A stretch of DNA of 46,271 nt from Treponema sp. (GCA_031265845.1 JAISCC010000058.1:1-46271), one strand, 5' to 3'; shown: positions 1-8,694, counted from the stretch's first letter. A program made the numbers and translations. Notes: generated from the sequence alone by a model not told the origin.

Positions 1-2
1 TG

Positions 3-335
3 ACGGCGTTGCGGCGGGACTTGCAGACGGCCTTGAGCGATGCGAAACAATCGAAGACGTCTTTGCGGAAATTGACCGATTTGTACGAGAACTCATCGAC
101 GAGAATAGCAAACTTAGAAGCCTACAACGATCAGATCGGCCGGCGGATGCAGGAGAGTGACCAGTGGAACGCCGAACTCCAAGAAGATAATGTAAAACTG
201 AAAGCCGATGTCAAAGCGGCGAAGGCGCAAGGCCTACGGAACACCGTTGCCGCCGGCATTGGCGGACTCGTTCTAGGGATTCTCATTCCGCTCATAATAA
301 AACTGTTGCGGGTTTTCAAAATAATTCCTGTTTAA
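3..335 (+). CDS. C-terminal part of a coiled-coil membrane protein (cut by window edge)
   Basis: The frame is open from the first bases of the window, so this is probably the tail of a longer gene; a TTG at 9 is the first possible start inside it. The 110 visible residues are hydrophilic and heptad-like, typical of a coiled coil, followed by one hydrophobic segment about 20 residues long (the stretch rich in G, L and I after AAGIGG) and a short basic end, RVFKIIPV. This suits a tail-anchored or bitopic membrane protein. It ends tail to tail with the next gene, overlapping by about 4 bases. I do not recognise a family; some phage lysis accessory proteins look similar, but nothing else phage-like is nearby. 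Confidence 0.6.
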   Translation, partial: TALRRDLQTALSDAKQSKTSLRKLTDLYENSSTRIANLEAYNDQIGRRMQESDQWNAELQEDNVKLKADVKAAKAQGLRNTVAAGIGGLVLGILIPLIIKLLRVFKIIPV

Positions 336-1120
336 CGGCCGGCCCTAATTTCTTTGAGCAGGGCCGTTATTCTATTTTTCAAGGTTCGGGCTTCGCGTTC
401 ATCATAGGCTTCTACGACCAGAGGCTCGTTCCCCGCGGCGCGTATGGCGTAGACCTCCGACAGGTATTTCCCAAGCATTTCTTTTTCAGGCCCCGGCAAC
501 GTATCAGGGAAAGTCAATATATTTATACCGTCAACCAGTATTTCCCTCTTTTCAACCTTTATCCTCGGCAGCGCCGGAGGCTGCGCCTTCTGACCGTCCG
601 GAGTTTTAGAGTACGCCACAAAATCCACATACTTATCCTGGACGATATGATTAAAGACATCGGCTTTATTCGCGTGATTGGCCAGCGCCGCTTCCAGGTG
701 CAGCAGCTTGTTGGTGTTTCGGTCGATGGCGAATCCGTGTTTCTTCAAGTCGGAATTGTAGTCGATGTAGCGCTCAACAATTATTTTCGCGGCGGAAAAA
801 CTTTGCGGCGACAAACCGGTTTCTTCATACAGCACTTTCACGAAGTCCAAATACGACTTGTACCCCGCGTCAATATAAAGCCGCTCGCGGTCGACAATCA
901 CACAGGCCAAGCCGATGAGAAAAACATGGTTGTTTATGGAGTTAGAGATGTTCTTTACGGCCTGTTTTATCCGCTTAATATCGCGGCTGCCGAAGGCCGC
1001 GATGATATCCGCGCCGGTTTCCCGCATGCTTCCCAGATATTTGAAATACCTGGACTCATATTTGTCTACAGGCGGCCGCGGCCCATCGTATTGGTTGGCT
1101 ATCGCCTTCTGTTTCGCCAT
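332..1120 (-). CDS. Unidentified 262-residue protein with a GYKS...GLS helix-turn-helix-like motif
   Basis: Start is the ATG at 1120, preceded by a weak AAGG. I cannot name the family. The N-terminal third holds two predicted helices, and residues near 75-120 contain DAGYKSYLDFVKVLYEETGL followed by SPQSFSAAKIIVERYI. This resembles the pattern of plasmid and phage accessory proteins in which a GYKSFxEY segment precedes a GLSxxxAxxxI helix, often taken as a DNA-binding unit. The C-terminal half contains an ILVDGINILTFPDTL segment and a basic tail. No signal peptide or membrane segment is seen. The protein looks intact. A role in DNA binding or partition is a guess from the motif only. Confidence 0.7.
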   Translation of the reverse strand: MAKQKAIANQYDGPRPPVDKYESRYFKYLGSMRETGADIIAAFGSRDIKRIKQAVKNISNSINNHVFLIGLACVIVDRERLYIDAGYKSYLDFVKVLYEETGLSPQSFSAAKIIVERYIDYNSDLKKHGFAIDRNTNKLLHLEAALANHANKADVFNHIVQDKYVDFVAYSKTPDGQKAQPPALPRIKVEKREILVDGINILTFPDTLPGPEKEMLGKYLSEVYAIRAAGNEPLVVEAYDEREARTLKNRITALLKEIRAGR

Positions 1121-1360
1121 AATTACGCCTTATCATACCACAGATGGAAACAAAAGGAAAGCCATAGAAAAAGAAGAGCGGAATAGGGGATTTTGTTGGC
1201 TATTTGTAGACAAGTCAAGTGAAAAGTATATTTAATTCATTTTGGTATAATTAATTACGTTATTTTATTCGTCTACAGTCCTGTTATGCGAAGTTTGGAA
1301 TGCCCTCGAACAACGCATAGATTTCTTTGTTGCGCCTAGCAATAAAAAACCTGCTACGAA

Positions 1361-1386
1361 GCGGGGCGGCACGGATGCCGCCCCGC
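1361..1386. terminator. Perfect 11-bp GC-rich hairpin, possible terminator
   Basis: Arms 1361-1371 and 1376-1386 are perfectly complementary around a 4-base loop (CGGA). On the plus strand the stem is followed by CTTTCATTTTT; on the minus strand an A-rich stretch (1341-1349) lies about ten bases beyond it. It sits downstream of the restriction-enzyme fragment (minus strand), so it may end that transcript. The rest of 1121-1417 is AT-rich and shows no gene. Confidence 0.5.
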
Positions 1387-1417
1387 GCTTTCATTTTTAT
1401 ATCAATGGCATTTCTAT

Positions 1418-2027
1418 CTATTCAATTGAATGTTCTGATAAAATATTGTTCCATTCTGTAATATGAGAGTCTTGTATTTCTGCTGAATTACTTGCATCAA
1501 CAATTAAATTCTTTGTATAAGTATGAATAAATTGTTTATAATCAGAAACAAAGCGTAAATAATATTTCATACTGGTATAAATTCCATTGGGAATAATATC
1601 AATACCAGTGTCATTTTTTATTGATATAATCCTCCTCGTCTTTTGAGATAAAGTTATCTTTAGCGGTAGTTAAAACATAATACCGCTGAATTGTTGTATT
1701 CCGATACTTTTTAACCACGTCAAAAATTAAATTTCTATCAATCGAAATATTATGTTTAATTTCAAGCGTTTCAAAAGGCGTGTTATTTGAGTTCCATATT
1801 TCAATATCACCGTAGCCGTGTTTGTCGGAAGCGGTATGAACATTAAGCGGACGTAAAATTTTTCCTCGATGCGTTCCAAGTATAGGTAACAACAATTCAT
1901 AAAGCGAATACATTGCTATTACTGGAAGGCGTGAACTTACAGGAAGCGAAAAATGCCTTTTCATCATTGCAAGTATAGTATTGATATTAAGAATGTTTGT
2001 ATAATTGGATGCGTTGACAGCTGCCAA
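1418..2027 (-). pseudogene. Truncated, frameshifted restriction endonuclease, SacI-like family
   Basis: A first segment (2027 to 1611) reads from a TTG directly after a stop codon, so the N-terminus is missing. It contains RLPVIAMYSLYELLLPIL, HTASDKHGYGDIEIWN and FETLEIKHNISI. These match my memory of the SacI family of type II endonucleases, including a PD-(D/E)xK-like GDIEI...EIKH arrangement. It ends in a run of six A residues at 1611-1620. One base fewer restores a second frame that continues with NDTGIDIIPNGIYTSMKYYL and closes at a TAG at 1418, about 65 residues on. Together about 200 residues remain of a roughly 350-residue enzyme. No cognate methylase is adjacent. The family assignment is by motif memory and moderately sure. 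Confidence 0.6.
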
Positions 2028-3084
2028 TTAGGATTTATACGTCTATGGTAAACGCAAAAGTGTCAGGCATTGTTTCACGGAGGCGCGTGACATGGATGGC
2101 GCTAGTTCCATTGCTCTCCGCCTGCGGCGGAAAGGGATTGAAGCGGATTTGAGGCGCCAGGCGCTTGGCAAGGACGAAACCGGACTCATAATGGGCTGCA
2201 GGTGGGGGCAGCCTGAACCGCTTTGCGCCGCTTTATGCGGGTCGCTTGACGAGTCCGGTTTGTTACTGTCAACCGTTGACGAATATTTCATGTGAAAATG
2301 ACATAGCATGTTTTGGGAAGATACGCAAGAGCAATTTGACGCAATTGTCTGGTATATTTGAACGGTACATGGGGTGAAAGCGGTTGCCAATGAGTTGGAC
2401 GGACTCTCTTTCCAGATGCAACCGCCTTTGATGACAGGCAAAACCTTCTGGTTAAACACTTTTTCGCTTATTCGCAAAGTCTGGTTTAATGCCCCGCCGC
2501 CCCTTCGAGTCGCAACCCGCTGGGGCGCACTTGATGCGGTTGAAACGGGCTTCGCGGCTTCGCTTGCAAAGACTTGGTATTAAACCAGACGATATTATAA
2601 ATTTCCTTACAGTCGAACCGCAGGTTCGCCGAGCCTCCGTTCAAACCAATGCAACGCTTATGACGCCGTGCAGCAAGCTGCGCGGAGGATCATTGGATAC
2701 AAACGCTTGTTTCCCTTCTTATGCCTCCCTCTGTCTGTATCCCGGACTCTTCCGCCTGTCAACCTTTTCTAACAGCATCTACATTGAGGAATGGAGGTAT
2801 AGTAAAGCAGGCGCCGTAAGCATCTGCAATAAACCGGAAGCTGGCGCCTCAAATCTCGTATAAGACAGAGCGGCCCCGCTTGTTCCCCTAATCCAAATAA
2901 ATCTAAAGTTATCCACAAAGCCGCAAACAACTCGGTTTTATTCATACATTTATGTATGGCGTTGTTTACAATTATGTATGCTAATGATGCGATATACGCG
3001 GAAAAGCGTCCAAAAGCGGCTTTTTTTTGGCATGTTTTTTGCTTGGTTTAGAAAAGGGGCGATTCACAAGTATGGCAATTCCTA
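2028..3084. other. Gene-poor region with several strong dyads
   Basis: I see no convincing protein here. A 67-codon frame at 2092-2295 has a GGAGG eight bases before its ATG but no recognisable content. The striking structure is dyadic: perfect 11-base arms at 2177-2187/2251-2261, perfect 12-base arms at 2479-2490/2579-2590, a GTCAAC-C-GTTGAC palindrome at 2268-2280, and 7-base arms at 2809-2815/2843-2849. The region may be a degenerated mobile element or encode structured RNA. From about 2900 the sequence becomes AT-rich. Confidence 0.5.
2479..2590. repeat. 12-bp perfect inverted repeat enclosing a structured 88-base interior
   Basis: GTCTGGTTTAAT at 2479-2490 is the exact reverse complement of 2579-2590. 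As RNA the stem can extend inward by one G-U and two G-C pairs to 15 base pairs. The interior holds a second hairpin with CGCCCC arms (2498-2503/2522-2527). No transcription signals are obvious, so it could be the ends of a small decayed element or a structured RNA. Confidence 0.5.
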
Positions 3085-3111
3085 TTGACACAATGCTTGC
3101 TTGCGTATACT
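3085..3111 (+). promoter_or_regulatory. Putative sigma-70 promoter of the LRR cluster
   Basis: A perfect -35 (TTGACA, 3085-3090) and a TATACT -10 (3106-3111) are 15 bases apart, slightly short of the optimum. The site lies 110 bases before the first LRR start codon. No better candidate is seen between 2900 and 3222. Confidence 0.45.
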
Positions 3112-3154
3112 CTATATATAAACATACTGGAGGAATGAAAGAATTCCTTAATAC

Positions 3155-3196
3155 GGCAGGCGAGCGGGAAAGTATACGTGTGCAACGCTACATTGA
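3155..3196 (+). pseudogene. Orphan C-terminal tail of an LRR protein
   Basis: In this frame the sequence reads GRRAGKYTCATLH and a stop. This is nearly the same tail as the second LRR protein ([13 protein letters not shown]) and as the orphan module ending at 4802. No LRR body precedes it. The stop is followed by the same leader (CTACATTGA, a CGCACAC or GGCACAC segment, then a ribosome site) found before the other LRR genes, so it marks a recombination junction. Confidence 0.65.
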
Positions 3197-3221
3197 GTCT
3201 CAAGGCACACGAGGAGATAGT

Positions 3222-4658
3222 ATGAAATTATTTGAGACAACGGCTAACGCCGACGGCGGCGTTAGCATTACGAAGTACATCGGTGAGAGCACCGCTGCTG
3301 TGGAGATACCGTCTCAGATTGACGGCAAGCCGGTAACCGCGATTGGGCAGTCGGCGTTTGCTTATACTAAGTTGAAGAGCGTGGTCATTCCTGACGGTGT
3401 TACCGAGATCGAGCGCGAGGCGTTTGCTCATAATGCATTGAAGCGCGTTATCATTCCCAACAGTGTTACCGAGATCGGGGAATGGGCGTTTACTTATAAT
3501 AAGTTGACGAGCGTGGTCATTCCTGTCGGCGTTACTTCTATCAGAGACGAGGCGTTCTCGTATAATAAGTTGACGAGCGTAGTCATTCCCGATAGCGTTA
3601 CTTCTATCAAAGACGAGGCGTTTGCTCATAATAAGTTGAAGAGCGTGGTCATTCCTGACAGCGTTACGGAGATTAGGAGCGGGGCGTTTGCCTTCAATCA
3701 ACTGACGAGCGTGCTTATTTCCAACAGCGTTACTTTTATCGAGCCTAGGACATTTGCGGGTAATAAGCTGATGAGCGTGATCATTCCCGACCGCGTTACT
3801 TTTATCGGGTATAGGGCGTTTGCGGGTAATGAGTTGACAAGCGTGCTTGTTCCCGACAGCGTTACTGAGATCGGGGAATGGGCGTTTTGTGATAATAAGT
3901 TGACGAGCGTTGTTATCGGTAAAGGCATTCTCTCCATTGGGAAAGAGGCGTTCTCTTATAATGAGTTGACGAGCGTGCTTATTCCCGACCGCGTTGCTTC
4001 TATAGGGGAGAAAGCGTTCTTCAACAATCACTTAACGAGCGTGCTTATCGGTAAAGGCGTCATCTCCATCGGGAACGAGGCGTTTGCTAATGAGAACGAG
4101 TTGTCTGTTTACAATCAATTAACGAGCGTGCTTATACCGGACGGCGTTACTGAGATTGGAAGCGGGGCATTTGCTTATAATAAGTTGACGAGCGTTGTCA
4201 TTCCCGACAGCGTTACTGCTATCGAATACAGGGCATTTGCTTATAATAGACTGGAGAGCGTGGTCATTCCCGACAGCGTTACTTATATTGCGCACGAGGC
4301 TTTTGCTCATAATGAGTTGACGAGCGTGGTCATTCCCAACGGCGCTACTTCTATAGAGAGCGAGGCGTTCTCGTATAATAAGTTGGCGAGCGTGGTCATT
4401 CCCGACAGCATTACGGAGATTGGAAGCGGGGCATTTGCTTATAATCAGTTAGAGAATGTGCTTATTCCCAACAGCGTTACTTCTATCGGATACGATGCGT
4501 TTGCCTTCAATAACTTGACGAGTGTGCTTATCGGCGCAGACCTTAACCTTGACGAGAACGCATTGGGCGAGGGTTTCGACCGTTTCTATACCGATAACGG
4601 GAAGCAGGCGGGAACGTATATTTTCCATAATGCCGAATGGAGTTTCAACGCACCTTAG
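3222..4658 (+). CDS. BspA-like leucine-rich repeat protein 1
   Basis: The start is the ATG at 3222, six bases after GAGGAG, because the same MKLFETT/MELFETT start recurs in the neighbouring paralogs; the frame upstream of it only reads through the leader. The 478 residues have a short N-terminal cap (about 40 residues, ending DGKPVTAIG) and about 18 LRR_5-type repeats of 23 residues. The repeats follow the pattern [21 protein letters not shown]. The C-terminal cap contains GEGFDRFY and NGKQAGTY. Repeat 12 carries an insertion (ENELSVYNQL). There is no signal peptide or membrane segment, unlike classical surface BspA proteins. Proteins of this family usually bind proteins or surfaces; the target here is unknown. 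An in-frame LRR module continues directly after the TAG stop. Confidence 0.85.
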   Translation: MKLFETTANADGGVSITKYIGESTAAVEIPSQIDGKPVTAIGQSAFAYTKLKSVVIPDGVTEIEREAFAHNALKRVIIPNSVTEIGEWAFTYNKLTSVVIPVGVTSIRDEAFSYNKLTSVVIPDSVTSIKDEAFAHNKLKSVVIPDSVTEIRSGAFAFNQLTSVLISNSVTFIEPRTFAGNKLMSVIIPDRVTFIGYRAFAGNELTSVLVPDSVTEIGEWAFCDNKLTSVVIGKGILSIGKEAFSYNELTSVLIPDRVASIGEKAFFNNHLTSVLIGKGVISIGNEAFANENELSVYNQLTSVLIPDGVTEIGSGAFAYNKLTSVVIPDSVTAIEYRAFAYNRLESVVIPDSVTYIAHEAFAHNELTSVVIPNGATSIESEAFSYNKLASVVIPDSITEIGSGAFAYNQLENVLIPNSVTSIGYDAFAFNNLTSVLIGADLNLDENALGEGFDRFYTDNGKQAGTYIFHNAEWSFNAP

Positions 4659-4802
4659 GCGTTTGCCGGTCATGAGTTAGAGCGCGTGAGAATCGGCAAA
4701 GGCGTTACGCTTAAGGTTGACGTATTGGGCGAGGGTTTCGACCGTTTCTATAAGGATACGCGTAGACGGTCGGGAAAGTATACTTCTGCAACGCTACATT
4801 GA
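4659..4802 (+). pseudogene. Orphan C-terminal LRR module in frame after the stop of LRR protein 1
   Basis: Immediately after the TAG at 4656-4658 the same frame continues for 47 codons: [19 protein letters not shown], then GEGFDRFY, ending GKYTSATLH and TGA. It is one last repeat plus the C-terminal cap of an LRR protein like LRR protein 2, which has the same tail. It has no start codon of its own. It is best read as the end of a deleted paralog, or as a unit reachable by stop-codon readthrough. Confidence 0.7.
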
Positions 4803-4830
4803 GTTCCAGCGCACACTAAAGAGGGGTGGT

Positions 4831-5433
4831 ATGGAATTATTTGATACGATGGTGAACGCCGATGGCGGCATAAGCATTACGAAGTACTCAGGTGAGAGCG
4901 TTGATGTGGAGATACCATCGCTGTTTGAGGGTAAGCTGGTAACCGCGATTGGAGACGAGGCCTTTGCGGGTAAAAGGTTGACAAGCGTCGTGATACCCGA
5001 CAGCGTTACGGATATTGGGGAAGGGGCGTTTTACGACAATGACTTAGAGCGCGTAGTAATCGGCAAGGGTGTTACTTCCATCGGGAACGGGGCGTTTGCC
5101 CATAACCGGTTAAAGAAGGTAGTCATACCATTACAGGTTGTTTCTATTGGCGATGCGGCGTTTGCGTATAATCAGTTGACGATCCTGCTGATCGGCAGGG
5201 GCGTTACTGCTATTGGAGACAGGGCGTTTTACGGCAATGAGTTGACGAGCGTACTGATCGGCAGGGGCGTTGTTTCTATTGGAGAACGGGCGTTTGCCGG
5301 CAATGAGTTGGCGTGCGTGAGAATCGGCAAAGGCGTTACGCTTAAGGATAACGCATTGGGCGAGGGTTTCGACCGTTTCTATAACGCCGGCGGCAGGCAG
5401 GCTGGAAAGTATGTTTCTACAACGCTACATTGA
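4831..5433 (+). CDS. BspA-like leucine-rich repeat protein 2 (short)
   Basis: The start is the ATG at 4831, after GAGGGGTGG, giving [19 protein letters not shown], which matches the N-termini of its neighbours. Only about six 23-residue repeats lie between the N-terminal cap and the GEGFDRFY...GKYVSTTLH tail, for a total of 200 residues. Several repeats use [11 protein letters not shown] or [11 protein letters not shown] in place of the IPDSV form. No signal peptide or membrane segment is present. It sits 28 bases after the orphan module and its stop is 26 bases before the next LRR start, so the three genes are probably one transcript. Confidence 0.85.
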   Translation: MELFDTMVNADGGISITKYSGESVDVEIPSLFEGKLVTAIGDEAFAGKRLTSVVIPDSVTDIGEGAFYDNDLERVVIGKGVTSIGNGAFAHNRLKKVVIPLQVVSIGDAAFAYNQLTILLIGRGVTAIGDRAFYGNELTSVLIGRGVVSIGERAFAGNELACVRIGKGVTLKDNALGEGFDRFYNAGGRQAGKYVSTTLH

Positions 5434-5459
5434 CTTTCCGCGCACACGAGGAGGATAGT

Positions 5460-7424
5460 ATGGAGTTATTTGAAACTACGGCTAACGCCGCAGGCGGCAT
5501 AAGCATTACGAAGTATATCGGCGAAAGTACCGTTGCTGTGGAGATACCTTCACAAATTGACGGCAAACCGGTAACCGCGATTGGAGAGAAGGCCTTTAGA
5601 GGTAATGGGCTGGCGAGTGTGGTTATCCCCGAAGGCGTTACTTCTATCGGAGAGCGGGCGTTTAGTAAAAACCAATTAACGAGTCTGGCTATCCCCGATA
5701 GCGTCGCTTCTATTGAGCGCGAGGCGTTCTCTTACAATAAATTGACGAGCGTAGCTATCCCCAGCAGCGTCGTTTCCATTAGAGACGAGGCGTTTTTTCA
5801 TAATAAGTTGAAGAGTCTGGTTATCCCTGTCAGCGTCACATCCATTGGGGAGCGGGCGTTTGCGGATAATAAGTTGACGAGCGTGCTTATCCCCGATAGC
5901 GTCACTTCCATCGGGAACGAGGCGTTTAACAACAATACGTTAAAGAGCGTGCTTATCCCCGATAGCGTCACTTCTATCGGGAACGGGGTATTCGGCAACA
6001 ATACGTTAGAGAGCGTGCTTATCCCCGATAGCGTCACTTCCATCGGGAACGGGGCGTTTAACAACAATAAGCTGGAGAGCGTGCTTATCCCACAAGGCGT
6101 CGCTTTCATCGGGGAGTGGGCGTTTGCGGATAATAAGTTGACGAGTGTAGTTATCCCCGACCGCGTCACTTCCATTGGACGCAATGCGTTTGCGGATAAT
6201 CAGTTGACAGGCGTAGTTATCCCCGATAGCGTCACTTCCATTGGGATGCGGGCGTTTGCGGATAATCAACTGGCGAGCGTAATCATTCCAGAAAGCGTCG
6301 TTTCTATCGGATACAGCGCGTTTTCCGGCAATCAGTTGACAGGTGTGGTTATCCCCAACAGCGTTACTTCCATTGGGGAGCGGGCGTTTAACAACAATAG
6401 GTTAGAGAGCGTGCTTATCCCGAAAGGACTCGCTTCCATTGAAGGCAGCGCGTTTAGTGATAATCAGTTGACGGGCATAGCTATCCCCGACAGTGTCACT
6501 GCTATTGGGCGCGATGCGTTTGCCGGCAATCAGTTGACGAGCGTGGTCATTCCAGAAGGCGTCGTTTCCATCGGAGACAGTGCGTTTTGCCGCAATGAGT
6601 TGACGGACGTAGGTATTCCCGACAGTGTCACTTCTATCGGAGAGTATGCGTTCTCCAACAATAAGTTAGAGGGCGTAGTTATTCCTGACCGCGTCACTTC
6701 TATCGGAGAGTATGCGTTCTCCAACAATAAGTTAGAGGGCGTAGTTATTCCCGACCGCGTCACTTCCATCAGGGTAGGGGCGTTTTACGGCAATCAGTTG
6801 ACGAGCGTGCTTATCCCAAACAGTGTCACTTCCATCGGAGACAGCGCGTTTAGCGATAATCAGTTGACGAGCGTAGTCATCCCGAATAGTGTCGCTTCCA
6901 TCGGAGAGCGGGTGTTTGCGGATAATCAGTTGACGAGCGTAGTCATTCCAGACGGCGTAGCTTCCATCGGAGACAGCGCGTTTAGCGGCAATCAATTAAC
7001 GAGCGTAGTCATCCCAGACAGTGTCACTTCTATCGGAGACAGCGCGTTTAGCGGAAATCAATTGACCAGCGTAGTCATCCCAACAGGCGTCGCATCTATC
7101 GGGAACGGAGCGTTCTCCAACAATACGTTAGAGAGCGTAGTTATCCCAGAAGGCGTCGCTTCCATTGGGCATGGTGCGTTTGGGGGCGGAGACGGGGCGT
7201 TTGCCGGCAATCAGTTGACGAGCGTCGTTATCCCAGACAGCGTCGCTTCTATCTGGGAAGGGGCGTTTCTCAATAATCCGTTAGAACGGGTGGTTATCGG
7301 CGCAGGCGTCCAGCTTGAGGATAACACCTTTGACAAGGAATTCACCCGTTTCTATAACGATAACGGGAAGCAGGCGGGAACGTATGCGTTCCGCGAATCC
7401 AACTGGAGTTTCAGTGTGCGATAA
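5460..7424 (+). CDS. BspA-like leucine-rich repeat protein 3 (long)
   Basis: The ATG at 5460 follows GAGGAGG by five bases. The 654-residue product has the same N-terminal cap as LRR protein 1, about 26 repeats of 23 residues (69 bases), and a C-terminal cap with [15 protein letters not shown] and WSF. Two adjacent repeats at about 6645-6713 and 6714-6782 are almost identical in DNA, and those at about 6958-7072 nearly so, which points to recent tandem duplication. Repeat 24 is followed by an 8-residue partial duplication ([12 protein letters not shown]). There is no export signal. Its stop is 9 bases before another LRR-type start at 7434. Confidence 0.88.
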   Translation: MELFETTANAAGGISITKYIGESTVAVEIPSQIDGKPVTAIGEKAFRGNGLASVVIPEGVTSIGERAFSKNQLTSLAIPDSVASIEREAFSYNKLTSVAIPSSVVSIRDEAFFHNKLKSLVIPVSVTSIGERAFADNKLTSVLIPDSVTSIGNEAFNNNTLKSVLIPDSVTSIGNGVFGNNTLESVLIPDSVTSIGNGAFNNNKLESVLIPQGVAFIGEWAFADNKLTSVVIPDRVTSIGRNAFADNQLTGVVIPDSVTSIGMRAFADNQLASVIIPESVVSIGYSAFSGNQLTGVVIPNSVTSIGERAFNNNRLESVLIPKGLASIEGSAFSDNQLTGIAIPDSVTAIGRDAFAGNQLTSVVIPEGVVSIGDSAFCRNELTDVGIPDSVTSIGEYAFSNNKLEGVVIPDRVTSIGEYAFSNNKLEGVVIPDRVTSIRVGAFYGNQLTSVLIPNSVTSIGDSAFSDNQLTSVVIPNSVASIGERVFADNQLTSVVIPDGVASIGDSAFSGNQLTSVVIPDSVTSIGDSAFSGNQLTSVVIPTGVASIGNGAFSNNTLESVVIPEGVASIGHGAFGGGDGAFAGNQLTSVVIPDSVASIWEGAFLNNPLERVVIGAGVQLEDNTFDKEFTRFYNDNGKQAGTYAFRESNWSFSVR

Positions 7425-7433
7425 GGAGGCAGT

Positions 7434-7496
7434 ATGAAATTATTTGAGACGACGGTTAGCGCCGGTGGCGGCGCAGCCATTACTAAGGAGGTGAAC
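7434..7496 (+). pseudogene. LRR N-terminal leader stub fused in frame ahead of livK
   Basis: After AAGGAGG (7423-7429) an ATG opens the sequence MKLFETTVSAGGGAAITK, the signature LRR N-terminus, followed by EVN and then directly the start codon of livK in the same frame. The stub is 21 codons. If used as a start it would bury the lipoprotein signal peptide, so it is probably a leftover LRR cassette. It may couple translation to livK. Confidence 0.7.
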
Positions 7497-8660
7497 ATGA
7501 GAAAAAGAAGCTTTGTAAAAAAGGTTTTGCTGGCGGCGGCCGTATGCGCGTTTTTTGCGGCGTGTTCCAAAGAACAGACAATCAAGATCGGATTCAGCAT
7601 TCCATTGACCGGCGATTCTCCGAAAATCGGCGAGGGCGCGAAGTTTTCCGGAGAGCTTGTCAAGAACGCTGTCAATGAAGAGGGCGGACTTGATGTTAAA
7701 GGCAAGAAATACAAACTGGAATTTGTATATGTTGACAACGAGTTGAAACCGGAATCCGCGGTGCAGTCTGGATTGCGGCTCATTGAGCAGGACAAAGCGC
7801 TTGCCATAGTGGGTCCCTGCGGTTCGGGGCGGGCGATTCCCGGCGGGCAGGTCGCCAATGAAAACCGCACCCCGATGGTTTCCCCCTGGGCGACCAATCC
7901 GGCGGTAACCATGGACAGACCCTATGTGTTCCGGGCGTGCATCCTCGATCCGGTTCAGGCGCCTGCGGCGGTCAAATTCGCCAAGAGCGAGTTCCCGTCG
8001 ATTGGCAAAGCCGCGATTCTCTACAATATTGAGGACGACTATTCCAAAGGGCTGGCGGGCTATTTCCGCGACAGTTGGGAAAAGGCTGGCGGCGCCATAA
8101 CCAATTTTGAGAGTTTTGGACAAAAAGATCAGGATTTCGCGGTGCAGTTGACGCGGATTATCAGCTCCGGCGCGGAATTGCTGTATTTGCCCGATTACTA
8201 CAACCACGTCGCCCTCATCGTTTCACAGGCGAAAGACCTCGGCTGGGGCGACAAACCGGTGCTGGGCAGCGATTCGTGGGGTTCGGCGGATCTGTGGTCG
8301 CTTTCAAAAGGCTTGGTGAAAGGGTATTTCTTTACCACCCACTATGCGGCGGCAGGCGCCGTGGGCTCAACCAAGGCGTTTATCGACACGTACAAAGCGG
8401 CGTACGGCTATGTGCCTGATGATGTGGCGGCTCTTACCTACGATTCGATCAACATCATTCTTGAGGCGATCAAGATCGCGGGCGTGACCGGTGATCTCTC
8501 GAAAGACCGCGATGCGATCAGGGATGCGATAGCCAATATGAAGGATTTTCCGGGCGTCACCGGCACAATGAGCTTTGACGCAAATGGCGATCCCACAAAG
8601 CCGGCTGTTGTGGTCAGGGTGAACGACGCGGGCGAGTTTGAATACGTAACGTCCCTGTAA
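7497..8660 (+). CDS. livK: Branched-chain amino acid ABC transporter, substrate-binding lipoprotein
   Basis: The ATG at 7497 is chosen over the in-frame ATG at 7434. It follows a very strong AAGGAGGTG and opens a proper lipoprotein signal: MRKRSFVKK, a hydrophobic core, then a FAAC lipobox with Cys23 as the lipidated residue. The mature part is a type I periplasmic binding protein (Peripla_BP_6): IKIGFSIPLTGDSPKIG, then IVGPCGSGRAIPGGQVA, where related proteins contact the ligand. It is 387 residues, normal for LivK. It should deliver leucine, isoleucine, valine or a similar compound to LivHM; the exact ligand cannot be read from sequence. It is the first gene of livKHMGF. Confidence 0.93.
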   Translation: MRKRSFVKKVLLAAAVCAFFAACSKEQTIKIGFSIPLTGDSPKIGEGAKFSGELVKNAVNEEGGLDVKGKKYKLEFVYVDNELKPESAVQSGLRLIEQDKALAIVGPCGSGRAIPGGQVANENRTPMVSPWATNPAVTMDRPYVFRACILDPVQAPAAVKFAKSEFPSIGKAAILYNIEDDYSKGLAGYFRDSWEKAGGAITNFESFGQKDQDFAVQLTRIISSGAELLYLPDYYNHVALIVSQAKDLGWGDKPVLGSDSWGSADLWSLSKGLVKGYFFTTHYAAAGAVGSTKAFIDTYKAAYGYVPDDVAALTYDSINIILEAIKIAGVTGDLSKDRDAIRDAIANMKDFPGVTGTMSFDANGDPTKPAVVVRVNDAGEFEYVTSL

Positions 8661-8667
8661 CCCAACG

Positions 8668-8694
8668 TGACGCTGTTCCAGTGGAACAGCGTCA
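8668..8694 (+). promoter_or_regulatory. Perfect 12-bp hairpin between livK and livH
   Basis: Arms 8668-8679 and 8683-8694 pair perfectly around a 3-base loop (AGT), 7 bases after the livK stop. No T run follows. Such stems commonly lower readthrough or protect the upstream mRNA end, giving more binding protein than membrane subunits. That role is inferred from position. Confidence 0.6.

Noticed and set aside
2092..2295. 67-codon frame with a GGAGG upstream
   Set aside because: It overlaps one of the strong dyads and its product shows no recognisable family or structure; support is too thin for a gene call.
2177..2849. Integron attC sites, given that some treponemes carry chromosomal integrons
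   Set aside because: I cannot find the paired RYYYAAC and GTTRRRY core sites at the dyad ends, and no integrase is present.
3228..6995. Several long open frames on the minus strand of the LRR genes
   Set aside because: They mirror the 69-base periodicity and codon bias of the plus-strand repeats, and have no ribosome sites.
3222..7424. Regular short repeats that might be taken for a CRISPR array
   Set aside because: The period is exactly 69 bases and encodes 23-residue LRR units in one open frame; there are no unique spacers.
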